In this document: positions 1 to 6,451 of the stretch, in pieces
Position numbering within the stretch: position 1 is the first letter of the stretch
Layout: each line of letters opens with the position of its first letter
Source of the DNA: GCA-020348365 sp964347995
GTDB lineage: Archaea; Thermoproteota; Bathyarchaeia; Bathyarchaeales; Bathyarchaeaceae
Reading direction: 5' to 3'
NCBI GenBank assembly: GCA_964347995.1
Contig: CAYGBA010000060.1
Span: forward strand, 1-9,143
Length of the DNA stretch: 9,143 bases
The notes under the pieces: generated by a model
What the model saw: the letters and a program-made list of their open reading frames with translations, nothing else
The model's database searches: none
What the model was told of the DNA's origin: nothing
Translations under genes and position numbers: made by a program

Positions 1-48
1 GATCTTCGAAAAGTGGACCAATTCCTATTAAATGAAATTTTCTTTTAG

Positions 49-582
49 TCATATATGGAAACATCTCCTAGAAATGTCCATTTTCCTTGTGCCTAGCATG
101 CATGCATAGACAACAAACTTCGCCATCAAGAGTATAAACACAATCGCAGATATCAGAAAGACCCAAGAAACGCAAGCTATACCGACTCCGAAGAATATCA
201 TGAACCCCCCTAAATACATGGGATTTCTTGAAATCCGATAGATTCCTTTTGTGACTGGTCTGTCCTTTGGAGTAGCAGTAAAAACCTGCACCGTCATAGT
301 TAAGAAAATAATACCTATCATGTAGATAAATAACCCAATCCATAACAAAGTGGTTTCAAGTTTCAAAGGCAAGAAAACGCTGTAGATAAGAGCACCAAAC
401 CAAATCAGCTGCACTGTGATATTTGACTTCTTCATCTTCTTATCTACTCTCTTCCAGGCGACTTGTTCGTCTTCCATCCTTTCCTTGTTAAGAAACAGAA
501 AGGATAACCATAATAGAAGAAGTGGAAGCATGAGAATCCAAGCATTCCATAAGCCTAGCTCAAATTCTGGTATAAGTGACAT
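49..582 (-). CDS. ICMT-like membrane methyltransferase family protein, C-terminus probably disrupted
   Basis: The 177-residue protein has hydrophobic segments at about 14-31, 57-74, 78-97 and 128-157. It also carries the family signature TKGIYRISRNPMYLGG at 111-126 (the R-N-P-x-Y-x-G type motif that begins the S-adenosylmethionine-binding half of isoprenylcysteine carboxyl methyltransferase and PEMT-like proteins). These are integral membrane methyltransferases; the substrate here is unknown. The start is ATG with GAGAGGG (588-594 on the complement) 5 nt upstream, a good Shine-Dalgarno site. After residue 160 the usual tail (E-E, then Y-G-x-x-Y-x-x-Y and P-R) is missing. It is replaced by ACMLGTRKMDISRRCFHI, beginning exactly at a GCATGCATGCAT run. 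A neighbouring frame continues as EMFPYMTKRKFHLIGIG towards the window edge, which suggests a frameshifted remnant of the tail. Family assignment is firm; activity is doubtful. Confidence 0.75.
   Translation of the reverse strand: MSLIPEFELGLWNAWILMLPLLLLWLSFLFLNKERMEDEQVAWKRVDKKMKKSNITVQLIWFGALIYSVFLPLKLETTLLWIGLFIYMIGIIFLTMTVQVFTATPKDRPVTKGIYRISRNPMYLGGFMIFFGVGIACVSWVFLISAIVFILLMAKFVVYACMLGTRKMDISRRCFHI
96..107. repeat. GCAT-run palindromic repeat, copy 1
   Basis: Twelve bases of GCATGCATGCAT containing one TGCATGCA octamer (99-106). It lies inside the 3' end of the ICMT-like gene, where the family's conserved tail would begin. It is one of six loci in this window with this self-complementary octamer. 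Confidence 0.7.
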
Positions 583-666
583 AATTTCCCTCTCTACAGT
601 TAGTGCCGTTGACTATCTAAGACTTCGGCATGAGTCATTCAGAATCAATCAAAGTCTGTTCCACAA

Positions 667-678
667 GTCATAAAAACT
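667..678. promoter_or_regulatory. AT-rich box in divergent intergenic region
   Basis: The 150-base gap between the divergent genes at 49-582 (-) and 733-1128 (+) holds CATAAAAAC on the plus strand, which reads GTTTTTATG on the minus strand. It is the only strong TATA-like block in the gap. Read on the plus strand it would place a start near 697-700, leaving a leader of about 35 nt that contains the Shine-Dalgarno site of the DUF6326-like gene. Whether it also serves the minus-strand gene cannot be decided by eye. Confidence 0.35.
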
Positions 679-732
679 GAATCAGCAGACATGCAGCACT
701 GTTTATTCTCATTCTAATGGAGGTGAAGGTTT

Positions 733-1128
733 TTGGAAGACTGGAAGATAAAAATTGCAATGCTGTGGCTCTTTAACGCAGTGGGGTTCACAGCCGTTGT
801 GTTGTTGGGCCTTGTGACGCCAGGTGGAATAGAGCAAATAATCGCAGGAGAGATAGAGGGAATGGCGATTAATGATGCGCTGTTGTTATCTGTTGCGGTC
901 TTCTGGCTGGTTCCCTTGACCATGGCTTTCCTTTCCCTGACCCTGAAGGATTCTGCAAACCGCTGGGCAAACATTATCTTGGGCATAGTCTGGGTGGCCT
1001 TCGGCATCATCGATTTGGGTGACACTTTGAGTCGGGGGTGGCTAACCATTGCCCTGGTGGCGGGGTCGAAGACGGTGGCTGCAGCACTGATTGTCTGGTA
1101 CGCATGGAAGTCTAAACAGAAAACATGA
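733..1128 (+). CDS. DUF6326-like four-helix membrane protein
   Basis: The 131-residue protein has four predicted membrane segments at about 7-28, 47-70, 78-96 and 103-125. The pattern matches my recollection of the DUF6326 family: an IIAGE stretch after helix 1, then VPLTMAFLSLTLK and NRWANIILGI around helices 2-3, and a C-terminal VWYAWK. The biochemical function of that family is unknown to me. The start is TTG at 733, chosen because a strong Shine-Dalgarno run, GGAGGTGAAGG (719-729), lies immediately upstream at suitable spacing and no ATG does. It is transcribed divergently from the ICMT-like gene. The next gene downstream on this strand is 230 bases away, so it is probably monocistronic. 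An antisense reading frame over the same bases is a shadow. Confidence 0.8.
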   Translation: MEDWKIKIAMLWLFNAVGFTAVVLLGLVTPGGIEQIIAGEIEGMAINDALLLSVAVFWLVPLTMAFLSLTLKDSANRWANIILGIVWVAFGIIDLGDTLSRGWLTIALVAGSKTVAAALIVWYAWKSKQKT

Positions 1129-1260
1129 ATATTGGGCAAAAGATAAGTCAGCCTTGAACACTCACCTTTCTGTCTCTATTATTTGATCGATACAGCAATT
1201 GATTTCATGAGAAAAACTACGAGATGGTTTCTCCCTGATGCCTTCTCTACTTCCAACAGC

Positions 1261-1275
1261 ATTCAACTGTTGAAT
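1261..1275. promoter_or_regulatory. 15-bp palindrome, possible operator
   Basis: ATTCAAC-T-GTTGAAT is a perfect inverted repeat with 7-bp arms and a single central base. It is followed by the short palindrome GAATATTC (1272-1279) and then by a TGCATGCA run. It is about 85-100 bases upstream of the small membrane-protein gene at 1360. The size and symmetry suit a dimeric regulator, but no target is proven. Confidence 0.3.
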
Positions 1276-1281
1276 ATTCGA

Positions 1282-1295
1282 CATGCATGCATGCA
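1282..1295. repeat. GCAT-run palindromic repeat, copy 2
   Basis: The run CATGCATGCATGCA has two overlapping TGCATGCA octamers (1284-1291 and 1288-1295). It is intergenic, directly after the 15-bp palindrome and upstream of the gene at 1360. Confidence 0.7.
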
Positions 1296-1359
1296 CGTAG
1301 AGGAAAAGCTATAGCACAGCATATCGAGAGTATGTAGTGAGAAGAAGCAGTGGGGCATC

Positions 1360-1656
1360 GTGCAGAGGTTTAGGATATTTTTGGCTACGCTACTGGTCGC
1401 CACAGTGATATGGGGCGCTTTGTGCTACGGAAGCATACAAGAATGGCGTAGATACGTGAAAGACTTCTATGAAGAATGCTGGATGGAAAAGCAACGACTT
1501 GAAGCGGAAGGTGGACTTATCGTTGACTATGGTCTAGCGCAAGTATATTGGGAGTGGAACGGTGGAGGAATCATATTCGTCGCAGGGATTGTTCTGCTAT
1601 TTGCGTGGATACTAACGGCAGGCGAGAAGCTGTTAGAACCCAGAAAAGGCAACTAG
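1360..1656 (+). CDS. small two-helix membrane protein of unknown function
   Basis: The 98-residue protein has membrane segments at about 4-24 and 68-87. They flank a charged, Trp- and Tyr-rich loop (roughly 27-67) that includes EEC and WEWNGGG. The first helix could be a signal anchor, placing the loop outside the cell. I recognise no family. The start is GTG at 1360; there is no clear Shine-Dalgarno site, although a TATA-like block (about 1304-1314) lies 45-55 bases upstream and would give a short leader. It converges with the 65-residue gene on the other strand, with only 9 bases between the stop codons. Coding status rests on an uninterrupted frame with a sensible membrane topology. Confidence 0.55.
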   Translation: MQRFRIFLATLLVATVIWGALCYGSIQEWRRYVKDFYEECWMEKQRLEAEGGLIVDYGLAQVYWEWNGGGIIFVAGIVLLFAWILTAGEKLLEPRKGN

Positions 1657-1665
1657 CCTGACGGC

Positions 1666-1863
1666 TCACTCTTCTTTCTTCTTCACACCAGATTTCATCA
1701 TGTACAATCCTACGATAATGAAGACGATGCCCCCAACAATGAATGGAGTCGCAACCTTCACTTCTAGTTCCATGTTGAGATATGGCGAATACCAGACAGC
1801 CACGAACCACACAACCGAAAAAACCTCTACGCAAGCCATGCATGCATGCAGCTTGTACCACAA
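1666..1863 (-). CDS. small two-helix membrane protein of unknown function
   Basis: The 65-residue reading frame has hydrophobic segments at about 12-26 and 38-56 and a basic-acidic tail (SGVKKKEE), typical of a small two-helix membrane protein. I do not recognise a family. The longest start is TTG at 1863; ATG at 1839 (giving MACVEVF, 57 residues) is equally plausible, and neither has a clear Shine-Dalgarno site. Residues between the two starts (LHACMAC) are encoded by a CATGCATGCATGCA run, so the repeat sits at or just ahead of the real start. It is divergent from the metallo-hydrolase gene, 34 bases away, and convergent with the 98-residue gene. Confidence 0.5.
   Translation of the reverse strand: MWYKLHACMACVEVFSVVWFVAVWYSPYLNMELEVKVATPFIVGGIVFIIVGLYMMKSGVKKKEE
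1837..1850. repeat. GCAT-run palindromic repeat, copy 3
   Basis: The run CATGCATGCATGCA is identical to copy 2, with octamers at 1839-1846 and 1843-1850. It overlaps the possible N-terminal codons of the small minus-strand gene and lies 48-60 bases upstream of the metallo-hydrolase start. Confidence 0.7.
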
Positions 1864-1867
1864 CTCA

Positions 1868-1878
1868 GAAATACTATC
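1868..1878 (+). promoter_or_regulatory. TATA-like box for the metallo-hydrolase gene
   Basis: AAATACTATC lies about 24-30 bases ahead of GTG 1898 / ATG 1904. No Shine-Dalgarno site precedes either start. This spacing is what a leaderless archaeal transcript would show. The box is weak, so the call is tentative. Confidence 0.3.
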
Positions 1879-1897
1879 GCAGAGTTAAGACCGACGA

Positions 1898-2791
1898 GTG
1901 AATATGCCTTATACTAAGGTTACAGATAACATATTCACTAGTTCATTCTCTTCCATTATTCGCGCTGGTGAAGCAAAACCTGTAACTACTTCTAATGTGA
2001 CGTGCATAGGGCTATCCGATGAACTCGTGTTTGTGGACTGTGGCCTATCTTCAGAATTCGCAGCAAAGTTTCGGAAAGATATGGAAGAAGAATTCCACAG
2101 AGAAACTTCGCATCTCCTTTTGACACATTTGCATCGAGATCATTACTGGGCTATGGGGGCATTCAAAGACGTCAACGTTGTGGCTTCAAGGAAGGAGATA
2201 CCCTACGTGAAGAGAATCCTTAAGAACACCAAATCTCGAAAAGAACAGTGGGCAGGACGGGTCATCGGCAACAAGGCAATAGCAAAGGCGATAATTAGTG
2301 CAAACTTATTCTCGCCAAACATGGGTGTCAAGGAGAAGCTCACATTAGGTTCTGATAACGGGGTCATCTTTCAAGTTACTGGAGGACATTCATCGGGGTC
2401 AGCCTATGTGTATTCACCTTCTGAGAGAGTTCTATGCACAGGAGACAACTTGCTGACATGCTATGCGCAGCTTTTCGGAAACGGAGAAAAAATGCTAGAA
2501 ACGTATCGGCATTGGGAAACATTAGATATTGATCATGTTATCCCAGGTCATGGTGAGGTAGTGGGTAAAGAGTACATCACCAAAGTTAGAAGCTACTTTG
2601 AAGAGCTGATCTCGACCCTAAAAGAGCTAGAAGATACGCAACTCGACCTCAAGAGCATTCTGAAGCATCCCAAACTCCCCATCTATTTCGGCAGAAACCA
2701 TGCCAGCTGGATAGAAGGAAGCCAATATCATACGGGATGGTTGAACAATAGCACAATCTACTGGTACAAGAAGCTTATCAAACAAACATGA
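1898..2791 (+). CDS. metallo-beta-lactamase-fold hydrolase
   Basis: The 297-residue protein carries the full dinuclear metal-site series of the MBL fold: THLHRDH at 76-82 (H77, H79, D81, H82), H164 in GGHSSGS, D183 in CTGDN, and H218 in PGHGE. These bind two metal ions, usually zinc or iron, that activate water for hydrolysis. The N-terminus opens with beta strands (TSNVTCIGL, LVFVDCG) as usual for soluble cytoplasmic members, and no signal peptide is seen. After H218 comes a helical region (225-260) and a Trp/Tyr/His-rich tail that might form part of a substrate pocket. The substrate cannot be told; glyoxalase II-like thioesterases and lactonases share these motifs. The start is GTG 1898 or ATG 1904 (MPYTKVTDNIF); the latter is attractive as a leaderless start. 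No neighbour suggests a pathway. Confidence 0.85.
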   Translation: MNMPYTKVTDNIFTSSFSSIIRAGEAKPVTTSNVTCIGLSDELVFVDCGLSSEFAAKFRKDMEEEFHRETSHLLLTHLHRDHYWAMGAFKDVNVVASRKEIPYVKRILKNTKSRKEQWAGRVIGNKAIAKAIISANLFSPNMGVKEKLTLGSDNGVIFQVTGGHSSGSAYVYSPSERVLCTGDNLLTCYAQLFGNGEKMLETYRHWETLDIDHVIPGHGEVVGKEYITKVRSYFEELISTLKELEDTQLDLKSILKHPKLPIYFGRNHASWIEGSQYHTGWLNNSTIYWYKKLIKQT

Positions 2792-3100
2792 AGTCGCGAT
2801 GTTTGCATGCAACTTGAGATGCATGCGCGTTTCACTTTGCATGCATTCATACGAATGCCGGAATCGAGATTCTTCAGCTCTCAGTCTACGCAACGAACAA
2901 GCGGGCTTTTCACGGCTATCGCAAATGTGGGTATCAAGAGTGTGGCAGATTTACCCGGGATATCAGGTTTGCTGACGGGATGTACGCTGACAGGATACTA
3001 GTGGAGCTGCTTCTCAATTAGATCTGAGTAAAAACCATATTTCTGGAAGCACACCTACTCTAGACCGTCGTGATTGTTTGAAGAGTGGAGAGCACAAGTG
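2792..3100. other. gene-free gap before ftcD, with three TGCATGC-type sites
   Basis: This roughly 310-base gap has no reading frame that I believe. A 64-codon frame at 2807-3001 starts inside the repeats, lacks a ribosome site and has no recognisable content. The gap contains three TGCATGC-type palindromes (2804-2846), an imperfect tandem repeat GCTGACGGGATGTAC / GCTGACAGGATAC (2971-2998), and a weak AT-rich stretch (about 3029-3043) that could be the ftcD promoter. Confidence 0.5.
2804..2846. repeat. cluster of three TGCATGC-type palindromes
   Basis: TGCATGCA (2804-2811), ATGCATGCG (2819-2827) and TGCATGCAT (2838-2846) lie 16-18 bases apart, centre to centre, starting 13 bases after the metallo-hydrolase stop codon. 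Regular spacing of a self-complementary octamer would suit a cooperative protein-binding array, but this is inference. Confidence 0.6.
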
Positions 3101-4021
3101 ATGAGAGAGCTGATTGAATGCATTCCGAACTTCAGCACATCGGACGCGAAAGTTGTGAAAGCCCTCTTGAATGAGATCAGGAGTGTTGAAGACGTCAATA
3201 TTCTTGACTACACCTATGATAGCTATTACAACAGACTAGTCGTAACTTACGTAGGAAACAAAGATTCGGTCTTCGAAGCCGCCATCAACTCAGCGGAAAA
3301 AGGCGTTGACCTCATTGACATGAATAAACACAAAGGGCAACATCCCCGCGTCGGCGCCGTCGACATTGTACCTTTTGTGCCGATTCGAGGGGTCACTCTG
3401 GAAGCATGCGTTGACGTCGCGAGAAGATTCGGCAAGGTCTTGGCTGAGAGACGCGAAGTCCCGGTGTATCTCTATGCAGAAGCCGCCACATCACGGGAGA
3501 GAAGGGACTTGGACTGGATAAGGCGAGGAGAATACGAAGGCTTGTCGGAAATGATCAAGCGACCGGAGCGGAAACCTGATTTCGGGCCGTCTTCTCCCCA
3601 TCCAACTGCGGGGGCAACGATAACTGGAGCCCGCAAGATCATGGCAGGTCTTAATGTCAACCTAGGAACCCCAGATATTGATCTGGCTAAGAAGATCGCC
3701 AAGGCATTGCATGCCAAGAAGGGTGGACTAGCGTTCGTCAAGGCAATGGCGGCGAAAATCCCTGAGAGAAACATAACGCAAATCGGCATGAGCATAACGG
3801 ATTTCGAGAGGACGCCGTTGTACAGGGTCTTGGAGCTGATTAAGATCGAGGCGGAGAGGTATAACGTTCCGATCATCGGGTCAGAATTCTGTGGGTTGGC
3901 CCCCTTGCGAGCTATTCTGGACGTGGCTGGATACTATCTGAAATTGGATGATTTCAGCGAGGACAATGTGCTTGAAGTGGCTGTACACAAGCTCTTGGAA
4001 GAAAAGGCGAGTGGAAAGTGA
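3101..4021 (+). CDS. ftcD: glutamate formimidoyltransferase (FtcD, formiminotransferase domain only)
   Basis: FtcD transfers the formimino group of N-formimino-L-glutamate to tetrahydrofolate, releasing glutamate, as the last step of folate-linked histidine breakdown. The 306 residues open with RELIECIPNFS, the family's conserved N-terminus. They contain GQHPRVGAVDIVPFVP at 79-94; H81 matches the catalytic histidine (His82) of the pig enzyme's transferase domain. RTPLYRVLELIKIEAER (237-253) and GSEFCGLAP (260-268) also match the family. Length fits a stand-alone transferase with no cyclodeaminase domain attached. ATG 3101 is preferred over TTG 3074 because the homologous N-terminus starts there and GGAG (3087-3090) lies 10 nt upstream. 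Its stop overlaps the hutI start by 4 bases (GTGA), implying one transcript and coupled translation. Confidence 0.95.
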   Translation: MRELIECIPNFSTSDAKVVKALLNEIRSVEDVNILDYTYDSYYNRLVVTYVGNKDSVFEAAINSAEKGVDLIDMNKHKGQHPRVGAVDIVPFVPIRGVTLEACVDVARRFGKVLAERREVPVYLYAEAATSRERRDLDWIRRGEYEGLSEMIKRPERKPDFGPSSPHPTAGATITGARKIMAGLNVNLGTPDIDLAKKIAKALHAKKGGLAFVKAMAAKIPERNITQIGMSITDFERTPLYRVLELIKIEAERYNVPIIGSEFCGLAPLRAILDVAGYYLKLDDFSEDNVLEVAVHKLLEEKASGK

Positions 4022-5292
4022 CCAGAAGAGAAGTGGACCTGCTTATTGAAAACGCCGCTGAACTTCTCACCCCTAGCGGAGGCGGTCAGAAGCCCTTAGT
4101 ACGCGAGCAGATGAAGGATCTCCGAATAATCAAGGATGGTGGCGTAGCTGTCGACGACGGCAAGATAGTTGATGTGCGTAAAACATCTGAATTACATGGG
4201 GAAGTTGAAGCCGAAGAAACCATCGATGCGAGTGGCAAGGTGGTTATGCCTGGTTTTGTCGATCCCCATACACATCTTGTTTTCGCCGGTTCGAGGGAAG
4301 ACGAGTTTGAGATGAGGATCGAGGGCGTCTCTTATATGGGCATCTTGGAGAAGGGCGGAGGCATCTTGAAGACCGTTCGAGAGACCAGAAGCGCCAGCAA
4401 GCAACGCCTCGTTGAAGATTGTGAGAAGACGCTTGATACCATGTTGGAGCACGGAACAACAACACTGGAGGCCAAGAGCGGCTACGGATTGACGACCGAG
4501 GAGGAACTGAAATGTCTGGAGGTCATCAGAATCCTGGATAAGAGACATCCAATCGACATAGTTCCCACGTTCCTCGGAGCACACGCCATACCCTGGGAGT
4601 ACAAGGACAAGCCCGATGAGTTCGTGGATCTCATTCTCAACGAGATGATACCCGCAGTTGCAGCTCGCAAGTTGGCTGAATTTTGTGATGTTTTCTGCGA
4701 AAAAGGCGTTTTCAATGTAGAGCAGTCGAGAAGGATTCTCCAAACAGCTAAGAAACATGGTTTGATGCCTAGAATTCACGCGGATGAGATAACCGGGCTT
4801 GGAGGAGCAGAACTGGCTGCGGAAATCCAAGCAATCTCAGCAAGTCACCTTCTCTTTGCGTCTGACGAGGGAATCGAAGCAATGGCGAGAAAGTCTATTA
4901 TAGCTGTTCTGCTCCCCGGGGCCTCCTTCAGCCTCATGACCGGGAAATATGCTAATGCAAGAAAGATAATTCGAGAAGGCGTGGCCGTTACGTTGGGAAC
5001 AGACTACAACCCTAGCTGCTGGGTGGAAAACCAACAGACAATAGCCGCATTGGCTTGTCACCAAATGGGTATGACACCGGCAGAAGCGATATCAGCTACG
5101 ACTGTCAATGCGGCTCACGCCATAAACCGCGCGAAAAAAGTGGGAAGTCTGCAGGCTGGCAAAAGTGCAGACATGATCATATTGGATATGCCGAATCACA
5201 GATTTCTAGGGTACCGATTTGGTGTAAACCTCGTAGATAAGGTCATCAAAAAAGGAAAACTCGTCGTAGATGACGGCCGAACAGTCAATTGA
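4018..5292 (+). CDS. hutI: imidazolonepropionase
   Basis: HutI is a metal-dependent amidohydrolase that opens 4-imidazolone-5-propanoate to N-formimino-L-glutamate (EC 3.5.2.7), directly supplying FtcD. The 424 residues show the family's metal ligands H84 and H86 in VDPHTHLVFAG, H254 in HADE and D329 in LGTDYNP. Also present are the substrate-site motifs EAKSGYG (151-157) and LGAHA (186-190), and H277 in SASHLLF. A beta-sandwich half is formed by the N-terminal and C-terminal ends (for example GSLQAGKSADMIILD, 377-391), as usual for amidohydrolases. The full expected length is present. The GTG start at 4018 overlaps the ftcD stop by 4 bases; no ATG nearby fits better. The right end faces a convergent gene across a complex palindrome that probably terminates transcription. 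Confidence 0.97.
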   Translation: MTRREVDLLIENAAELLTPSGGGQKPLVREQMKDLRIIKDGGVAVDDGKIVDVRKTSELHGEVEAEETIDASGKVVMPGFVDPHTHLVFAGSREDEFEMRIEGVSYMGILEKGGGILKTVRETRSASKQRLVEDCEKTLDTMLEHGTTTLEAKSGYGLTTEEELKCLEVIRILDKRHPIDIVPTFLGAHAIPWEYKDKPDEFVDLILNEMIPAVAARKLAEFCDVFCEKGVFNVEQSRRILQTAKKHGLMPRIHADEITGLGGAELAAEIQAISASHLLFASDEGIEAMARKSIIAVLLPGASFSLMTGKYANARKIIREGVAVTLGTDYNPSCWVENQQTIAALACHQMGMTPAEAISATTVNAAHAINRAKKVGSLQAGKSADMIILDMPNHRFLGYRFGVNLVDKVIKKGKLVVDDGRTVN

Positions 5293-5340
5293 GATTGACG
5301 TTGCCTCTGGAAACGATTACAGGGTTTCTTAACGGAATAG

Positions 5341-5378
5341 GCACTTGGCCTCGTGTAAATGAGGCCTAGGCCTCGTGC
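5341..5378. terminator. nested palindromes between convergent genes, likely bidirectional terminator
   Basis: GGCCTC (5347-5352), GAGGCC (5361-5366) and GGCCTC (5369-5374) can pair in two exclusive ways. One is a 6-bp hairpin with an 8-base loop; the other is the perfect 14-bp palindrome GAGGCCTAGGCCTC (5361-5374). GCAC (5341) and GTGC (5375) can extend the structure. It lies 48 bases after the hutI stop, and the TAG stop of the minus-strand gene sits at the palindrome's centre. There is no long T run, so a terminator role is inferred from position and symmetry. Confidence 0.45.
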
Positions 5379-5956
5379 ATAGATCTGGCCAGAATTGATT
5401 GGTTTCTACATTCCAACATTCGTTGACACGTCAGACATTCTTGTGGGACGGAAGCACCTTCTGGGATCTTGGACAGATATCCAAAATAGTGCGGGCACGA
5501 TGGGATATCTTTCTCTGCCTCTAATGATGGGGGTTTGGCTAGAAGTTTCTTCTTTTTCTTTTTCTCTGCTTTTGGCGGCTCCGGTTTGAGCTGAGGTTGC
5601 ATTTCACTATCCACCTCGTAGTAGACGGTGCGGGCTTCTGTCTTCACTTTTCTAGAATAGCTGAAGATGCTGACCATTAGGAAGCAGAGAGCAAAGACCC
5701 AACTAAAATGGACGAGCTGATCTGTCCACGTCATTGGCGACAGATTCAGTTCAACTGCAACCGCGTTTAGGATGGTGAAGAGAGAACCGACCAAGAAGAG
5801 AACACCAGATGCAGACACAGGTATCCAAAACGATTTGCCTATGCCGAGATGCTTAACAGCTTTCAAGGTGCTTAGCCCTATTGTGATTACGAGAACGGCA
5901 GCCAACGCAAAGGCTATGTCGGAGACAAAGATTGGCCAATTCACGGGTCGGTCCAA
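5366..5956 (-). CDS. three-helix membrane protein with C-terminal Cys/His cluster
   Basis: The 196-residue protein has membrane helices at about 9-29, 44-67 and 80-100. A charged linker rich in Lys, Pro and Glu follows (103-150, including six consecutive lysines). The C-terminal domain contains CPHYFGYLSKIP (154-165) and PQECLTCQRMLEC (171-183). Cysteines 154, 174, 177 and 183 with His156 form a C-x-H...C-x-x-C-x5-C arrangement, fit to bind zinc or a redox cofactor, and the lysine linker suggests it lies in the cytoplasm. I recall similar short CPHyFGYL...CxxC...EC modules in archaeal proteins but know no function. The start is TTG at 5956 with AAAGGA about 8 nt upstream. It converges on hutI and has its own promoter-like box. 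Confidence 0.75.
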   Translation of the reverse strand: MDRPVNWPIFVSDIAFALAAVLVITIGLSTLKAVKHLGIGKSFWIPVSASGVLFLVGSLFTILNAVAVELNLSPMTWTDQLVHFSWVFALCFLMVSIFSYSRKVKTEARTVYYEVDSEMQPQLKPEPPKAEKKKKKKLLAKPPSLEAEKDIPSCPHYFGYLSKIPEGASVPQECLTCQRMLECRNQSILARSMHEA

Positions 5957-5998
5957 CCGACGTTTCCTTTGCTTCTTTTTAACAAAAGCTTTGTGAAT

Positions 5999-6011
5999 TG
6001 ATAACTTATAT
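5999..6011 (-). promoter_or_regulatory. TATA-like box for the three-helix protein gene
   Basis: On the minus strand this reads ATATAAGTTATC, ending about 43 bases upstream of the TTG start. A transcript start about 25 bases downstream (near 5980) would leave a leader of about 24 nt, enough for the AAAGGA ribosome site. Confidence 0.4.
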
Positions 6012-6096
6012 CCGAACTACGAAGACGTACTATGCAACTTAATTCTGTCTGAGATTCCCTGCTATGCTCAGGGGCTGTAACTTGCGCGAGTATTCA

Positions 6097-6104
6097 CTTT
6101 TTAA
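6097..6104 (+). promoter_or_regulatory. TATA-like box for small membrane protein
   Basis: TTTTTAAC lies 30-37 bases ahead of ATG 6134, consistent with a very short or absent leader and arguing against the upstream GTG 6113 as the start. Confidence 0.3.
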
Positions 6105-6133
6105 CTGGAATTGTGTGCTTGTTGAACAAAGAG

Positions 6134-6451
6134 ATGGAAAAGTTTATTACATATTACGATACAATAAATACTTGGAGCAATCTCCAAAATTTACATAGCA
6201 AAGGTGATAGGTTGCTAGGGCGCGCGATATTCCTCTCCTTTTTCCTCCTCTTCACTTTGGTCTCCGCGGCAGTCCCTGTCCCGCTATTTCCTGGAAACAT
6301 GGTGTCCATTTGGGGCGGTCTTTCAGATCCGTACGTTGCGACTTTCTTGGGAGCAGTCGTAAATGGAGCGACTTACGGTTTCATTGTATGGTTAGTGTTT
6401 AATTTGGGGAACAGATGGGTCAAGAAGGCGAGTCTGAAGAAAACGGTTTAA
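6134..6451 (+). CDS. small two-helix membrane protein of unknown function
   Basis: The 105-residue protein starts at ATG 6134. It has a polar N-terminus rich in Tyr, Thr and Asn (1-28), membrane helices at about 29-50 and 67-90, and a basic tail (RWVKKASLKK). Between the helices lies VPLFPGNMVSIWGGLSDPYVA, probably an outside loop. I recognise no family. The frame stays open back to GTG 6113, which would add seven residues; ATG is preferred because of the TATA-like box at 6097-6104. The first 100 bases are strongly AT-rich (17 G/C of 60 in 6121-6180). It lies between the two parts of the hut cluster, facing the same way, but shares nothing obvious with them. Confidence 0.6.
   Translation: MEKFITYYDTINTWSNLQNLHSKGDRLLGRAIFLSFFLLFTLVSAAVPVPLFPGNMVSIWGGLSDPYVATFLGAVVNGATYGFIVWLVFNLGNRWVKKASLKKTV

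Larger units (their letters stand above)
1129..1359. other. intergenic region, no gene seen
   Basis: This 231-base gap contains no convincing reading frame. It holds a perfect odd palindrome (1261-1275), a GCAT run (1282-1295) and a TATA-like block (AAAAGCTATAG, about 1304-1314), all within 100 bases of the next start. Confidence 0.5.

Noticed and set aside
714..1139. 141-codon minus-strand frame opposite the DUF6326-like gene
   Set aside because: The plus-strand frame has a strong Shine-Dalgarno site and clear four-helix topology; the antisense frame has neither.
1129..1359. tRNA or other structured RNA gene in the larger gaps
   Set aside because: I found no T-loop-like GGTTCRANNCC or paired acceptor ends in this or the other gaps.
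96..2846. GCATGC-type repeats as a CRISPR array
   Set aside because: Units are only 8-14 bases, hundreds of bases apart, with no unique spacers of constant length and no cas genes.
2807..3001. 64-codon plus-strand frame between the metallo-hydrolase and ftcD
   Set aside because: It starts within the TGCATGCA repeats, lacks a ribosome site, and its residues show no domain or membrane segment.
4192..4830. 212-codon open frame on the minus strand opposite hutI
   Set aside because: It lies entirely antisense to a well-supported enzyme with all metal ligands, has no ribosome site and no recognisable domain; it is a shadow frame.
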